A DNA stretch of 64,000 bases from JADLBR01 sp964651705 (GTDB taxonomy: Bacteria > Verrucomicrobiota > Verrucomicrobiia > JADLBR01), in contig CAZYWZ010000022.1 in NCBI GenBank assembly GCA_964651705.1, forward strand, positions 1 to 64,000, read 5' to 3'. The stretch's first letter is position 1, and the number at the start of each line of letters is the position of its first letter. The notes below the pieces were generated by a model. The model was not told the origin of the DNA. It searched no databases and saw only the letters and a program-made list of their open reading frames with translations. Below, piece after piece: positions 1-8,346 of this stretch. Position numbers and translations under genes: made by a program.

Positions 1-2
1 AG

Positions 3-48
3 TGGCTGGTTTTGATGTGACCGGTCCTGGCTGGTTTTGAGTGACCGG
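3..48. repeat. Pair of ~21-bp direct repeats at a gene break
   Basis: Two near-identical copies, at 3-24 and 28-48, share the cores TGGCTGGTTTTGA and GTGACCGG and differ by one T. They sit exactly where the 5' half of the following ABC transporter gene is missing, and the second copy supplies an in-frame TGA at 42-44. Tandem subterminal repeats of this kind are known from the ends of some insertion sequences such as the IS21 family. Assignment to an IS is inference because only the edge lies in the window. Confidence 0.5.
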
Positions 49-515
49 CGACACCGCAGGGGAATCGCGTGTTTACCGACCTGACCGTCCGGGAAAACCT
101 CGAAGTCGGTGGCACCACCTTGCCGAACAAGGCAGCACGACTCGAAGGCATCGAGCGGGCACTGGCCACCTTCCCCGCACTCCGTGATCGCCTGAAGCAG
201 CGCGCCGGCACCCTCTCCGGCGGCGAAAAACAAATGCTCGCCCTAGCCAACGCCCTGGTCCTCTCTCCCCGGCTCCTCCTCCTCGACGAACCCTCCCTCG
301 GCTTGGCCCCGGCCCTCATCGGCGAAGCGCTTGGACGCATCCAGCAACTCAACCGCGACAACGGCGTCGCCGTCCTCATCGTCGAGCAGAAGGTCCGCGA
401 GGTCCTTGCTCTCTGCCACCGCGTGTACTGCCTCAAGGTCGGCGCCGTCACCTACGCCGGCGATCCGGACACCCTTAAAACCGACACCGCCAAGCTCAAA
501 GCCGTATTTCTTTAA
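45..515 (+). pseudogene. LivF-like branched-chain amino-acid ABC transporter ATPase, 5'-truncated
   Basis: The reading frame opens just after an in-frame TGA at 42-44 and encodes the second half of a LivF-type ATPase, the cytoplasmic nucleotide-binding subunit that powers branched-chain amino-acid or urea uptake. The Q-loop region (PQGNRVF), the ABC signature LSGGE, Walker B LLLLDEPSLGLAP and a C-terminal switch-region IVEQ are all present. The N-terminal Walker A half (about 85 residues in the family) is absent. A GTG at 69 could initiate a 148-residue product, but without Walker A it could not bind ATP normally. The 5' end is replaced by short direct repeats, so the gene was probably broken by an insertion. 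Confidence 0.8.
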
Positions 516-558
516 TCCAAGTTGTTTTTCCATATCCATTCACCCTGAAGCGCTTCCT

Positions 559-2010
559 TCACACGCCAGTCATACGCGCCTCTAGAAACTTCAGCGCTTC
601 GGAATGCATAAGATCCATGCGCCCCTGAAGTCTTACGACCCGAGGCGCATGCTCCCTAAAGTAGTATCTGTCGCACGGATCACTACTTGCGAACCGCATG
701 ATATACGCCGTCGCCAGAAACAGAGCCAGCTTTGCGGGTCTATTCGCCACAAGCCGCTCATAACCCCTTAGAACTTCCTCAAATTCCGCCTCAGTGTTCA
801 CGTCAGATCGAACCGAGACATCAACGCCTGACTCTTTTAGGGCATCGCGCAAGGTGAAGTAATCCTGATAGGCTTCAGGGAAGGCAGCAGCAAGCCTCAT
901 CTCGCACTTGTCGACAGGCTGCGGCAAGCCAGCCTTCTGCGCAACTTCCGCCACATGCACGCGCACCGCCGCCTCCAGCGCGCTTCGATTCAACTTCAAA
1001 AGGCGGATCGTTGAATCGATTGAACTAAAAAAGGAGCCGTGGACCTGCATCTTTCGATATCCCGCCATGCGATCCATCTCGCTCCAGAAGAACTGCCCAA
1101 GCAGCTGAAATTTCGTCGGGAATGGCGGCAAGGTTCGCCGAAATTCCAGCGCTCGGCTTCCCCACACTTTTCCCAATCGGTCATGCTGCGCTTGGAACGT
1201 CGCAAACCGCCGCTCGTTGCTCGCGTTCTCCGATAGCACTGCGATCGGAAGAAGAAAAACAGTGGGCGGCAGGATCTTGTGTAGCAGTTTGCACAGTCCA
1301 AAAAAATTGGCACCTGTCACCCACTCATCGAAATAGATCACCACGTCGTTTTTCATCAAACCCGCGCCCCGCAGCTTGTCGGCCAACAGGTCCCGACGCG
1401 TCACACCGAGACTGTTTGAGTCGTTTCGCGACAGCGCCGCCTGAATCACCTCCACCGACACCGATTTTCTTAACGCTCTGAAGAGCAATTCCACGATCAG
1501 CGAGTTTCCAATCGGCAGTTCGACAAGGAATACCCGTGATCCTCCCAATGAAAGACTGCTGACGAAATCGCCGATCTCCTTGATGTACCGACACAAAGGC
1601 TGGATCTGGCAATCACAGTAGGTCAAAAATTGGTTGAGGGCGCCACGGTGAAGCTCCTCAAAGGCTGAGAGCCTGTGTTCGGGCGAATTGGCTTCCGCGT
1701 GCCCCAGCAAAAGCAGGTATGAAAGCGATGCTGCCGTGTGGCTCAACGTGAACGCATCCATTGGACATCCAGCGGATCGAGACCGGAGGAAATCCCATGC
1801 GACCCGTTCGATCGCCTTGCACAGCGGCAGGTCGCTTTTCATGACCTCGATGTGCCGCAGGTGGTTGTCTTTCAGATCCTTTAGGATTGCACCCGCACCA
1901 TCAAATGGCAGAGACTCGAGGAATCGAACCAGGCTGTGCCAAGCCGCTTCGGCACGTTTGCCGTCCTCGGAATCCAGCCATTCCCCAGCATTTGCCGGCG
2001 CAGAATTCAC
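559..2010 (-). CDS. Uncharacterised protein with possible phosphoribosyltransferase-like motif
   Basis: This 483-residue protein is not one I recognise by family. Around residues 222-236 it has the segment VVIYFDEWVTGANF, which resembles the PRPP-binding loop of type I phosphoribosyltransferases (hydrophobic strand, two acidic residues, then a TG turn), preceded by a beta-alpha stretch VFLVELPIGNSLIVELL. The flanks are helical with no membrane segment. The start is a GTG without an obvious Shine-Dalgarno site, directly next to an inverted repeat, so the true N-terminus is uncertain. It lies downstream on the same strand of an ABC-3C operon with a 245-bp gap. The PRTase reading is tentative. 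Confidence 0.4.
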   Translation of the reverse strand: MNSAPANAGEWLDSEDGKRAEAAWHSLVRFLESLPFDGAGAILKDLKDNHLRHIEVMKSDLPLCKAIERVAWDFLRSRSAGCPMDAFTLSHTAASLSYLLLLGHAEANSPEHRLSAFEELHRGALNQFLTYCDCQIQPLCRYIKEIGDFVSSLSLGGSRVFLVELPIGNSLIVELLFRALRKSVSVEVIQAALSRNDSNSLGVTRRDLLADKLRGAGLMKNDVVIYFDEWVTGANFFGLCKLLHKILPPTVFLLPIAVLSENASNERRFATFQAQHDRLGKVWGSRALEFRRTLPPFPTKFQLLGQFFWSEMDRMAGYRKMQVHGSFFSSIDSTIRLLKLNRSALEAAVRVHVAEVAQKAGLPQPVDKCEMRLAAAFPEAYQDYFTLRDALKESGVDVSVRSDVNTEAEFEEVLRGYERLVANRPAKLALFLATAYIMRFASSDPCDRYYFREHAPRVVRLQGRMDLMHSEALKFLEARMTGV

Positions 2011-2095
2011 CCACGAAGATTACACCGCGCGACGCTCGCATACGAGCACAGAAGGCGCATGGCACTCACACTGCTTTCGCTCTCTGCCTTCGTGG
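2011..2095. repeat. Small inverted-repeat element in intergenic gap
   Basis: CCACGAAG at 2011-2018 and its complement CTTCGTGG at 2088-2095 bracket about 70 bp. Verrucomicrobial genomes carry many dispersed intergenic repeats containing CACGAAG-like words, and a related word (CACACGAAGATCGCGAAGG) occurs near 37704. The element abuts the GTG start of the 559-2010 gene. I see no gene in the rest of the gap up to 2255. Confidence 0.35.
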
Positions 2096-2255
2096 TTTGC
2101 GATGATCCATGAGATTTCCTCCCGACCCGCTGCCTGAGGCTCACCTGACCGTCTTGCAACGGTGCGAAGGCACCACAATCCAGCCCGTTCGGCTAGTGGA
2201 CTCGCCCAGACGACCAGGCTTAACCTGTCAAAACGAATCGACTGTCACAGGAAGA

Positions 2256-4232
2256 TTATTCGAGCCATTGGACAGGAACGAGCTTGAGACCGCCACGCCA
2301 TTCCTCGACGAGGTGGATCCCTTCGATTCCACCCCAAACAGTTTCGGCGGCATGGTCCAGCACAATAATCTGAAGCCGCCCTTTAGAATCGACAACGTCC
2401 TGCGCCATTACCTCGAACGCCCTGCGAACGGCTTCCACGTCCTCGTCATTCGTGAGTTGTGGATCTTGTTCCTCTTCGTCGGGCCGTGTGGCCAGTCGCT
2501 TGGGGAAATAGACCTGGCTTGGCTGATCGAACAGGAGCAGACCCGGCACCGGGCTGTGCTTGAGGCCGAGGAAGAACTCCTGCAAGCCAACCATGACAGC
2601 AAGATGATAGGCGAGCCAGTTTGAGCCACTACCGATTTCCCACAGGTAATCTGCGCGCTGGTGTCTCTCCACTTGAATGGTTAGGTCTTGAATCGACAAC
2701 GAAATCGGATCGTCAGGGCGTTCGACGTCCAGTCTGGGAAGCCGCCTGGCAGCGTTCGCGTTCACTCTTGCCAAAGCCCGACGCTTTCGGCCCTCGATGT
2801 CACTCGAGCTGATTTCTTGACGAAGCGCGGCCACTCGTTCCTTGAGCGCCGCCACTTCCGCGACGAGTTTGCTGTCCTGCCCGAGCCTATCATAGATCTC
2901 GAGCGCATTCTCAAGGCTGCCCACAAACCGTGAGGCACGAGAAGCTTTGAATTGGCGATCTCTCACCTCTGCCGATGTTCGCTCCAGCGCTTGGCGGCGA
3001 ATCTGAACTGCCTCGAGCTTCTCCGCCATCTCGCGCGCTTCGGTTTGCACGCGTTGATATTCCTTGTCGAAGGCGGCCGGAATTTCCTGTGTGACCCCGG
3101 CGGTCTTTTCGATTTCGCCAAGCGCGCAGACCAGTTGTTTCAGATTGTTTCCGGATTCGCCGAGGTCACCGCCACACACCGGGCACTCCGCGTTGCCTGT
3201 ATGCTGAGTTGCGAGCCAATCGGCGACTTTGAGGCGATCTCGCTGGATTTGCAGCGCCTCGTGGTACGCACTGGCGGTCTCGCGTAACCGCTTCATTTCA
3301 CTGAGGCGGCGACGAAGGCTGCCCAGACTTCGCGAGGTCTCCGCTTCCTCCTTTTCCAACTTCATCAGCTCGTTCAGCGCCTCGGAGATGGTCGTCGCAC
3401 TCACTTGGAGGCTCACGTCGGTGCGTTTCACGATCCCACGCAACAGGTCCAGCAGCTCTTCAAGCGCCAAGTTGGATTGAGCCGAACTAGGGAGCAATCC
3501 GAGCTCGCGCGCCTCTGTGACCTTGGACTGAATCTCGGCGACCCATTGTGCGGAGACCTCCTGGGCATCCTTCAGTTCCCTATCCTTCCGGCGCAGTTCC
3601 CGCTCCAACTGTTGGAGTTCGTGCTGCTTGGCGAGCAGTTCCGGTGTGATGGCGCCGAGAACATATGGGAAGATCGTTCGGAGCTTCTCGCGGTGTTCGT
3701 GGGTGTCAGCCTTGTAGAACAGAATGTCGCGATTTGCGATAATGTTCTGCGGCTGAAACACAAATGCCCCGAGATCCCGAAAACTGGGACGCCCAGAATA
3801 GCCGCTTGGCGTCGTGCCCGCACTGAAGTCGAGATTCGTCAGACCGCACAGTTCGTCCAACATGCGTCGGACTTGGTCGGCGTTCGTGTTCTTTGCCGGA
3901 ATCTCCCGTGGAACCTCGACGTTGGCCGCTTCCAGAAGAAACATGTCTTCCGTGGTCCGCTGCAGTCCCGGCTCTCTCCTGGCGATAAGCTTCTCGCCAT
4001 GTGCCGTCCTGATGACAACGCCGAACCACGCGCACGCATCGCGAATCGTCTGCACGGGAATGGCGCATGTATGCGCTCCCAGGCAGTAGTCGATTATCGG
4101 CGTGACTGCCGACTTGCCGGTGCGCGAAGCGCCTGTGACGACGTTCACCTTGCCGGCCTCGAACGGCAACCGCCGTGGTTCGAAACCCTGCTTTCGAGGC
4201 CACAACACGAGTTCTTTGATTTGAAAGTACAT
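2256..4232 (-). CDS. ABC-3C system SMC-like ATPase (DUF3732)
   Basis: A 658-residue SMC/Rad50-like ATPase. Walker A VVTGASRTGKSAV lies near residue 32, long coiled-coil segments follow, and a zinc-hook-like CPVCGG near residue 350 interrupts them. The C-terminal DUF3732 block contains the segment GSGSNWLAYHLAVMVGLQEF, and Walker B LLLFDQPSQVYFP is near 560. DUF3732 proteins are the ATPase subunits of ABC-three-component (ABC-3C) conflict systems, thought to sense invading nucleic acid and license an effector. The next two upstream genes are the other two components, with 2-bp and 4-bp junctions, which makes the assignment firm. Activation by phage is inferred from the family. Confidence 0.88.
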   Translation of the reverse strand: MYFQIKELVLWPRKQGFEPRRLPFEAGKVNVVTGASRTGKSAVTPIIDYCLGAHTCAIPVQTIRDACAWFGVVIRTAHGEKLIARREPGLQRTTEDMFLLEAANVEVPREIPAKNTNADQVRRMLDELCGLTNLDFSAGTTPSGYSGRPSFRDLGAFVFQPQNIIANRDILFYKADTHEHREKLRTIFPYVLGAITPELLAKQHELQQLERELRRKDRELKDAQEVSAQWVAEIQSKVTEARELGLLPSSAQSNLALEELLDLLRGIVKRTDVSLQVSATTISEALNELMKLEKEEAETSRSLGSLRRRLSEMKRLRETASAYHEALQIQRDRLKVADWLATQHTGNAECPVCGGDLGESGNNLKQLVCALGEIEKTAGVTQEIPAAFDKEYQRVQTEAREMAEKLEAVQIRRQALERTSAEVRDRQFKASRASRFVGSLENALEIYDRLGQDSKLVAEVAALKERVAALRQEISSSDIEGRKRRALARVNANAARRLPRLDVERPDDPISLSIQDLTIQVERHQRADYLWEIGSGSNWLAYHLAVMVGLQEFFLGLKHSPVPGLLLFDQPSQVYFPKRLATRPDEEEQDPQLTNDEDVEAVRRAFEVMAQDVVDSKGRLQIIVLDHAAETVWGGIEGIHLVEEWRGGLKLVPVQWLE

Positions 4233-4234
4233 GG

Positions 4235-4738
4235 CTAGAAACGCAGTCGCAGGAGGTTAGACAGTTCGTGCAATGTAAGCTGCCCGCACCAGCAGCCCAG
4301 CTTTTCGCTCGCGCGATGAAGCTTCCGAATCGTGGGCGGAATCCCGGAAATGGGCTCCGTTTGCGAAAGCGGCAACACGGTTCCTTCGAGAGTCAAGTGC
4401 AGAAGACGAGCGGCAAGCGCCATCCGGAGTGACTCAAGTGAAAGGTCTCGCCACTGCCGGACCCGATCATGAATCGCGAGAAGCACGTCCTGCTTGGCTG
4501 AGGCCGATTCGCCGAACTTTGCAACACACGCGCGCAGACCCGACGCTCGCTGTGTGCCCGCGATGAAGCTCAGCGTTGCCTCGTGGAGGACAATCGGGAC
4601 AACGAGGAAGAGGAGAGGAAGGGGAGTGTGGGCGGCTGTCGGGTGCGACCCGCCGTAGCCACAGGCAAACCGCCATTGGAGGGAGGCACCCAACGCGGGA
4701 TTTTGCGTGAATCGAACTTCTCGCGAGAGCACGCTCAT
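4235..4738 (-). CDS. ABC-3C system middle component
   Basis: A 167-residue small helical protein matching the 'three component ABC system middle component' type in size and place. It begins with a short N-terminal segment, has a hydrophobic stretch (LPLLFLVVPIVLHE, about residues 40-53), and ends in a helical winged-helix-like C-terminus with LHELSNLLRLRF. It sits between the third-component gene (4-bp ATGA overlap at 4735-4738) and the SMC-like ATPase gene (2-bp gap). In ABC-3C systems the middle component is proposed to link ATPase and effector. No catalytic motif is visible. Confidence 0.75.
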   Translation of the reverse strand: MSVLSREVRFTQNPALGASLQWRFACGYGGSHPTAAHTPLPLLFLVVPIVLHEATLSFIAGTQRASGLRACVAKFGESASAKQDVLLAIHDRVRQWRDLSLESLRMALAARLLHLTLEGTVLPLSQTEPISGIPPTIRKLHRASEKLGCWCGQLTLHELSNLLRLRF

Positions 4739-5952
4739 GGGGTTGTCCTTGCGACCTTGTTGGGGAGTTCAGCGACGTAGTTGGGGTGCCATCCGACCTC
4801 CAGGTCGTCGGCGAGCAGATGAAAGCAGCCTGGAATGAAATGCGGCGGGGTCTCGGCTCCTTCCAGCATGTCCTTGTGAAGCATGCACTCGGAAAACAAG
4901 AGTTGACCTTTGTCGGTATCGGTCTTGTCGGCCGCCTGAATGAAGGATTTCCGCCTGTGGTTCTTCCAGGTCTGAAAGAGCCGGCTGTCCAAGTCGTCTA
5001 GCGAAGAGGGATGGACTTCGCCGCTCTCGCCCCATTTTGCACGGTCAAGTGATGCCTTGAAGAAATGGCTGACCGCTTCGAGACGCTCGGCGAATTCCAG
5101 TTCGATGAGTTCCATTTGCCTAACGAAAAGTCTTGGAAGGAGTTCCGTTTGTTCGGTTGGAGTTGGCTCGGGCGCAAAGCTCTGAAGGATGTCACGCTCG
5201 GCAACTTTGCGAATGAATGTCGTCATCTCCTGGTGGAAATCTTCCCACGCGATGACCGCAGGACGTCGCTGTTCCAAGAGCTTGTCCACCTGACGTTTCA
5301 CCCAACCGGCAGCGTAGTTGGCCACGGTCTCGACACGATTGCGCGGGACGTAATGCTTGTCGAGGATCTCAGCGAAGTCTGTTTGGGGCCTTCCAGAGCC
5401 TCGTTCAATTGTGAACGCCTTAATGACCGAAACCAGGATTTCTTCCGGCGCGGAAAACGCGCGTTCCACTTCAACCGCCAGCTTGGTGGACAAGGGCCTT
5501 TGCGATCCGGATTTCGCCTTTGATCCCCAGAAGAGCTTCTTCGCTTCGGCCAAAGCAGCCTTGGCTTCCGCGACAGACTTCGCGGCGTGAAATTTGTCCG
5601 CGAGGTTTCCGGTCGTTGGTCGGGACACGTAAATCTTGAACCTGAGTCTATCGGCACTTCTCGGCTCGCTCTTGATCGCATCTACCCAATTCCCGATTGT
5701 CTTCCACAAGTCGACCGAGCGGTCACCGAGAGGATTGCTCGTGAGGGCGCTTTTGGATTGCTCGAATGTGCGTATGCCTTCGCGCGAATCCTCACCGACG
5801 TCCTCGAAAGCCTCAAAACTGACGAGACTGCCTGGTCCCGACTCGAAGAGCATTGCCGCCATGCGCGTGAACTGGAGTGAATAGCCGAGGGCTTGGCCCG
5901 GAACACTGGAGCTCTTGCGGGATCTCTTCGTAGTTGGTCCGTTCCTACTCAT
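4735..5952 (-). CDS. ABC-3C system third component (CTD-type protein)
   Basis: This 405-residue first gene of the ABC-3C operon begins with a basic tail and then PGQALGYSLQFTRMAAMLFE, which resembles the opening of the dsDNA-nuclease/DUF4297-like or recognition domains seen in ABC-3C third components. The C-terminal ~150 residues (from about LPRLFVRQMELIELEF, ending CFHLLADDLEVGWHPNY) look like the ABC-3C C-terminal domain. I cannot point to a complete PD-(D/E)XK active site, so whether the N-terminal domain cuts DNA is open. The gene overlaps the middle-component gene by ATGA, indicating translational coupling. Confidence 0.7.
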   Translation of the reverse strand: MSRNGPTTKRSRKSSSVPGQALGYSLQFTRMAAMLFESGPGSLVSFEAFEDVGEDSREGIRTFEQSKSALTSNPLGDRSVDLWKTIGNWVDAIKSEPRSADRLRFKIYVSRPTTGNLADKFHAAKSVAEAKAALAEAKKLFWGSKAKSGSQRPLSTKLAVEVERAFSAPEEILVSVIKAFTIERGSGRPQTDFAEILDKHYVPRNRVETVANYAAGWVKRQVDKLLEQRRPAVIAWEDFHQEMTTFIRKVAERDILQSFAPEPTPTEQTELLPRLFVRQMELIELEFAERLEAVSHFFKASLDRAKWGESGEVHPSSLDDLDSRLFQTWKNHRRKSFIQAADKTDTDKGQLLFSECMLHKDMLEGAETPPHFIPGCFHLLADDLEVGWHPNYVAELPNKVARTTP

Positions 5953-5991
5953 TCGATGCTTGAATCGCCGAGTTTCAGTCGAGGGGTCGTC

Positions 5992-6708
5992 CTACAGCGC
6001 CTCCTGCAGCTTCTTGTGCAAGATGAAGTTCACGCTCGGCCCTTCAAATCCGATGGATGGGAAATCGCCTGCGTCACCCTTGCAGGCGAATGCCGTCTCG
6101 CCAGGCCGCAGGAAGGTCCGGTGACCCGGATGAACCGCTTCGACCATCAAAAGTAGGATAGCAGCGTGGCCAGCGGGAGTCGAGCGGGCAGACCGCCGAT
6201 GCCAACTGCTGTCCGGGTTCGTATGGCTGTGCCTTGTCCATGTCCGTCCAGCCGCCGCGTTGCGCGATCACTCGGTCCAGGAACTCTGCCTCGGCCGGGA
6301 AGCTGCCGCCTTCGAACAAGGGACCGCAGAAACACCCGACCGGGCCTTCCCACCGCAGCGCGCCGCCTCTAGGATCTCTCGGAGGCCTTGTTCGCCTTGG
6401 AGGAGCCGGCGATTGAACTCGACAATGTCGTGGCCCGCGAAAATGACGGCACGGCGTGTGCGCTGCCGGGGACGCAGCCACCCAAGAATCACGGCGCCCT
6501 TTGCGATGTTGACCCCTCCGACCCATGCCCCGAGGTCTTTCTCACGCACGACCGCCCAAGGGGACAAAAGGCCGTGCTGGGGCATGATGTGTCCCTCGTG
6601 AACGGGCTCGGGTTTCACGGAATCGATTTCCGCGAGCCACGCCTGAACCCGGGGTCCGTAGCATCCGCCCGCCCCCGGAGTGGCTTGTCCCGCTCGCCGA
6701 CTTCTCAC
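5992..6708 (-). pseudogene. Frameshifted gene between the ubiquitin-like and ABC-3C operons
   Basis: A well-placed ribosome site (GGAGG, 7 nt before a GTG at 6708) starts a protein containing REKDLGAWVGGVNIAKGAVI. The coding-like sequence continues in a second frame from about 6370 (GPVGCFCGPLFEGGSFPAEA, then WTDMDKAQPYEPGQQLA). A third stretch, in the first frame again, runs from about 6200 to a TAG at 5992-5994 (AILLLMVEAVHPGHRTFLRP, ending VNFILHKKLQEAL). Two single-base shifts would restore about 238 residues. I do not recognise the family. Its place directly after the JAB-E1 gene suggests it was the third gene of the ubiquitin-like operon. The frameshifts could be sequencing errors or genuine decay. 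Confidence 0.55.
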
Positions 6709-6756
6709 CTCACAGCCTCCAACGCCCCGTTCTCTTATTAAGAATTCTGCCAGTCG

Positions 6757-8337
6757 TCAGTTGCGATTCTTTCGGATGGGCGCACTCAAGCCCCGATCTC
6801 TGGCGAGGCCAGGCACCAAAATACGTCCTCCAGAGACCGGCACCGTCGCCGGGGGTTTCCAATGCGGCGGGCGGCTAACGCTGCGATCCGCGCGGGCCTG
6901 ATCGGCGTGTCCGATGGTTCGCCCGCACGAGCAACCTGGCTGACGGGTCCCCTCAATGGGATTCACGCCCAGCTTGGTCCACCCGATGTCGAATTGAAAG
7001 CGCGGGTGCGGCATGGTGGCAGCGCCCGTCAGCCAGTTCTCGGCATAGCCGGCGACCAGGCTGCCCGCGAGGCTTGTGAGGTAGCCGACGGTCAACTCCG
7101 CGGGCGGCGCACCGCCCCAGTATTGGGCGCCGTCGACGCCCCGCTCGACAGCCAACGCGGCCGCTTCCTGCCGCCATTTGCGTTCTCCATCGGTCATCAA
7201 CTCGTAGGCCAGGGCGTTCTGGTCAATGCGTCCTAGGCAGAACGGACACGGGAGGTCGGGAGTGTGTTTGCAGACTTCGACCAGTTGTGCCTGGAGCGTG
7301 TCGTGTTTGGCCCGCATTGCGACACCCACATCGATGGACGGAAGCAGATAATGCGAGGCAAGATCGCCCAGAGCCGCGCGGCCATGCTGCGTGTCCATGC
7401 AGCCCAACACGAGGTCACAGTCGAGCAGGGCATCCGACACGATCTCGTCGAGAACGTTCCCCCGAATGGCCGTGACGTTCGCGTGCGGGTTAATTTCGTG
7501 GATGAGGCGTGCCAGGATTGCGACCTTGCTGGCCGGTGAATGCATCAAAGCGTCAGCGAAACGGCTGCCGTGCATCCGTTCGAGGTTCGATGGGGCAAAT
7601 TCCTGCGGGTCGACCAGGACGAAATCCTGGACACCCGCGCGGGCCAACAGATGCGCTGCGGGCGACCCTGTCCCGCTGCAACCGATCACGCCCACCTTGG
7701 CCGAAGCGAGCCGTTCCGAGGCTGCCCGCCCCAGCAGAGTCTCGATCCGGGCCGTCGGGCTCTCGATGAGTTCCGGATCCTCGCCCAATGGCTGGTCTAC
7801 GTGCGGCGACATCGACTCGCTTCGGGCGCGGAGCAACGCTTCGCCCACCGTCAGCAGGTCGGTGACCGGATACCACTCACCGTGGTCAAAGACACGACCG
7901 GTGAATCGGAACGCGCCATCCGAATCGCGGGAAAAGATCAGGCTGACGTACGGCTTGCCCCTTCCGTAGTGGTCGAATTCCGCGCCGAAGTAGCCGTCCA
8001 TGTCATCGTCGGTTTTGCTCGGGAACGTCCGGCTCCCCTCCGGGTGGGAATGGATCACCCCTGCGGCGAACGGCCCGTCCTCGACGATGTGGTGCGCCCG
8101 CAAGATGTACTTGGAGCGGAACACCGTCACCGGGCTGGACCGGTCAAGGTCTCCCGGCTCGGGGCGTTCCGCTCCGACAAAGCAGGCTGCCAGGCCCCAC
8201 GTGGTCCGTCGAAACCCGAACCGGAAGAAGGTTCCCCATTCGCGATCCGGATACCGTTGGAAGATGAGGCGTTCGAGCATCGTCCGGTCCGAGTCCCGGA
8301 TGCGGAAGACGCACCGTTTCTGAATTCTTCGGATCAT
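6757..8337 (-). CDS. JAB-E1 fusion: JAMM isopeptidase plus ThiF/E1-like enzyme
   Basis: A 526-residue fusion. The N-terminal JAB/Mov34 domain carries the JAMM zinc motif (HSHP at residues 96-99 followed by SKTDDDMD), so it could cleave ubiquitin-like C-termini. From about residue 200 an E1/ThiF Rossmann fold follows: GVIGCSGTGSPAAH near 216, then LVDPQEFAPSNLERM, and CPFCLGR at 364-370, where the E1 zinc/active-site cysteines usually lie. Such JAB-E1 fusions are known in prokaryotic ubiquitin-like operons with multi-ubiquitin and family E E2 proteins. It starts 9 bp after the multi-ubiquitin gene with a GAGG ribosome site. The last ~70 residues are low in recognisable homology. Confidence 0.9.
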   Translation of the reverse strand: MIRRIQKRCVFRIRDSDRTMLERLIFQRYPDREWGTFFRFGFRRTTWGLAACFVGAERPEPGDLDRSSPVTVFRSKYILRAHHIVEDGPFAAGVIHSHPEGSRTFPSKTDDDMDGYFGAEFDHYGRGKPYVSLIFSRDSDGAFRFTGRVFDHGEWYPVTDLLTVGEALLRARSESMSPHVDQPLGEDPELIESPTARIETLLGRAASERLASAKVGVIGCSGTGSPAAHLLARAGVQDFVLVDPQEFAPSNLERMHGSRFADALMHSPASKVAILARLIHEINPHANVTAIRGNVLDEIVSDALLDCDLVLGCMDTQHGRAALGDLASHYLLPSIDVGVAMRAKHDTLQAQLVEVCKHTPDLPCPFCLGRIDQNALAYELMTDGERKWRQEAAALAVERGVDGAQYWGGAPPAELTVGYLTSLAGSLVAGYAENWLTGAATMPHPRFQFDIGWTKLGVNPIEGTRQPGCSCGRTIGHADQARADRSVSRPPHWKPPATVPVSGGRILVPGLARDRGLSAPIRKNRN

Positions 8338-8346
8338 TGGAAGCCC

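Noticed and set aside
3405..4238. 277-codon plus-strand frame opposite the SMC-like ATPase
   Set aside because: The ATPase frame carries Walker motifs and coiled coil on the other strand; this one is a codon-bias mirror.
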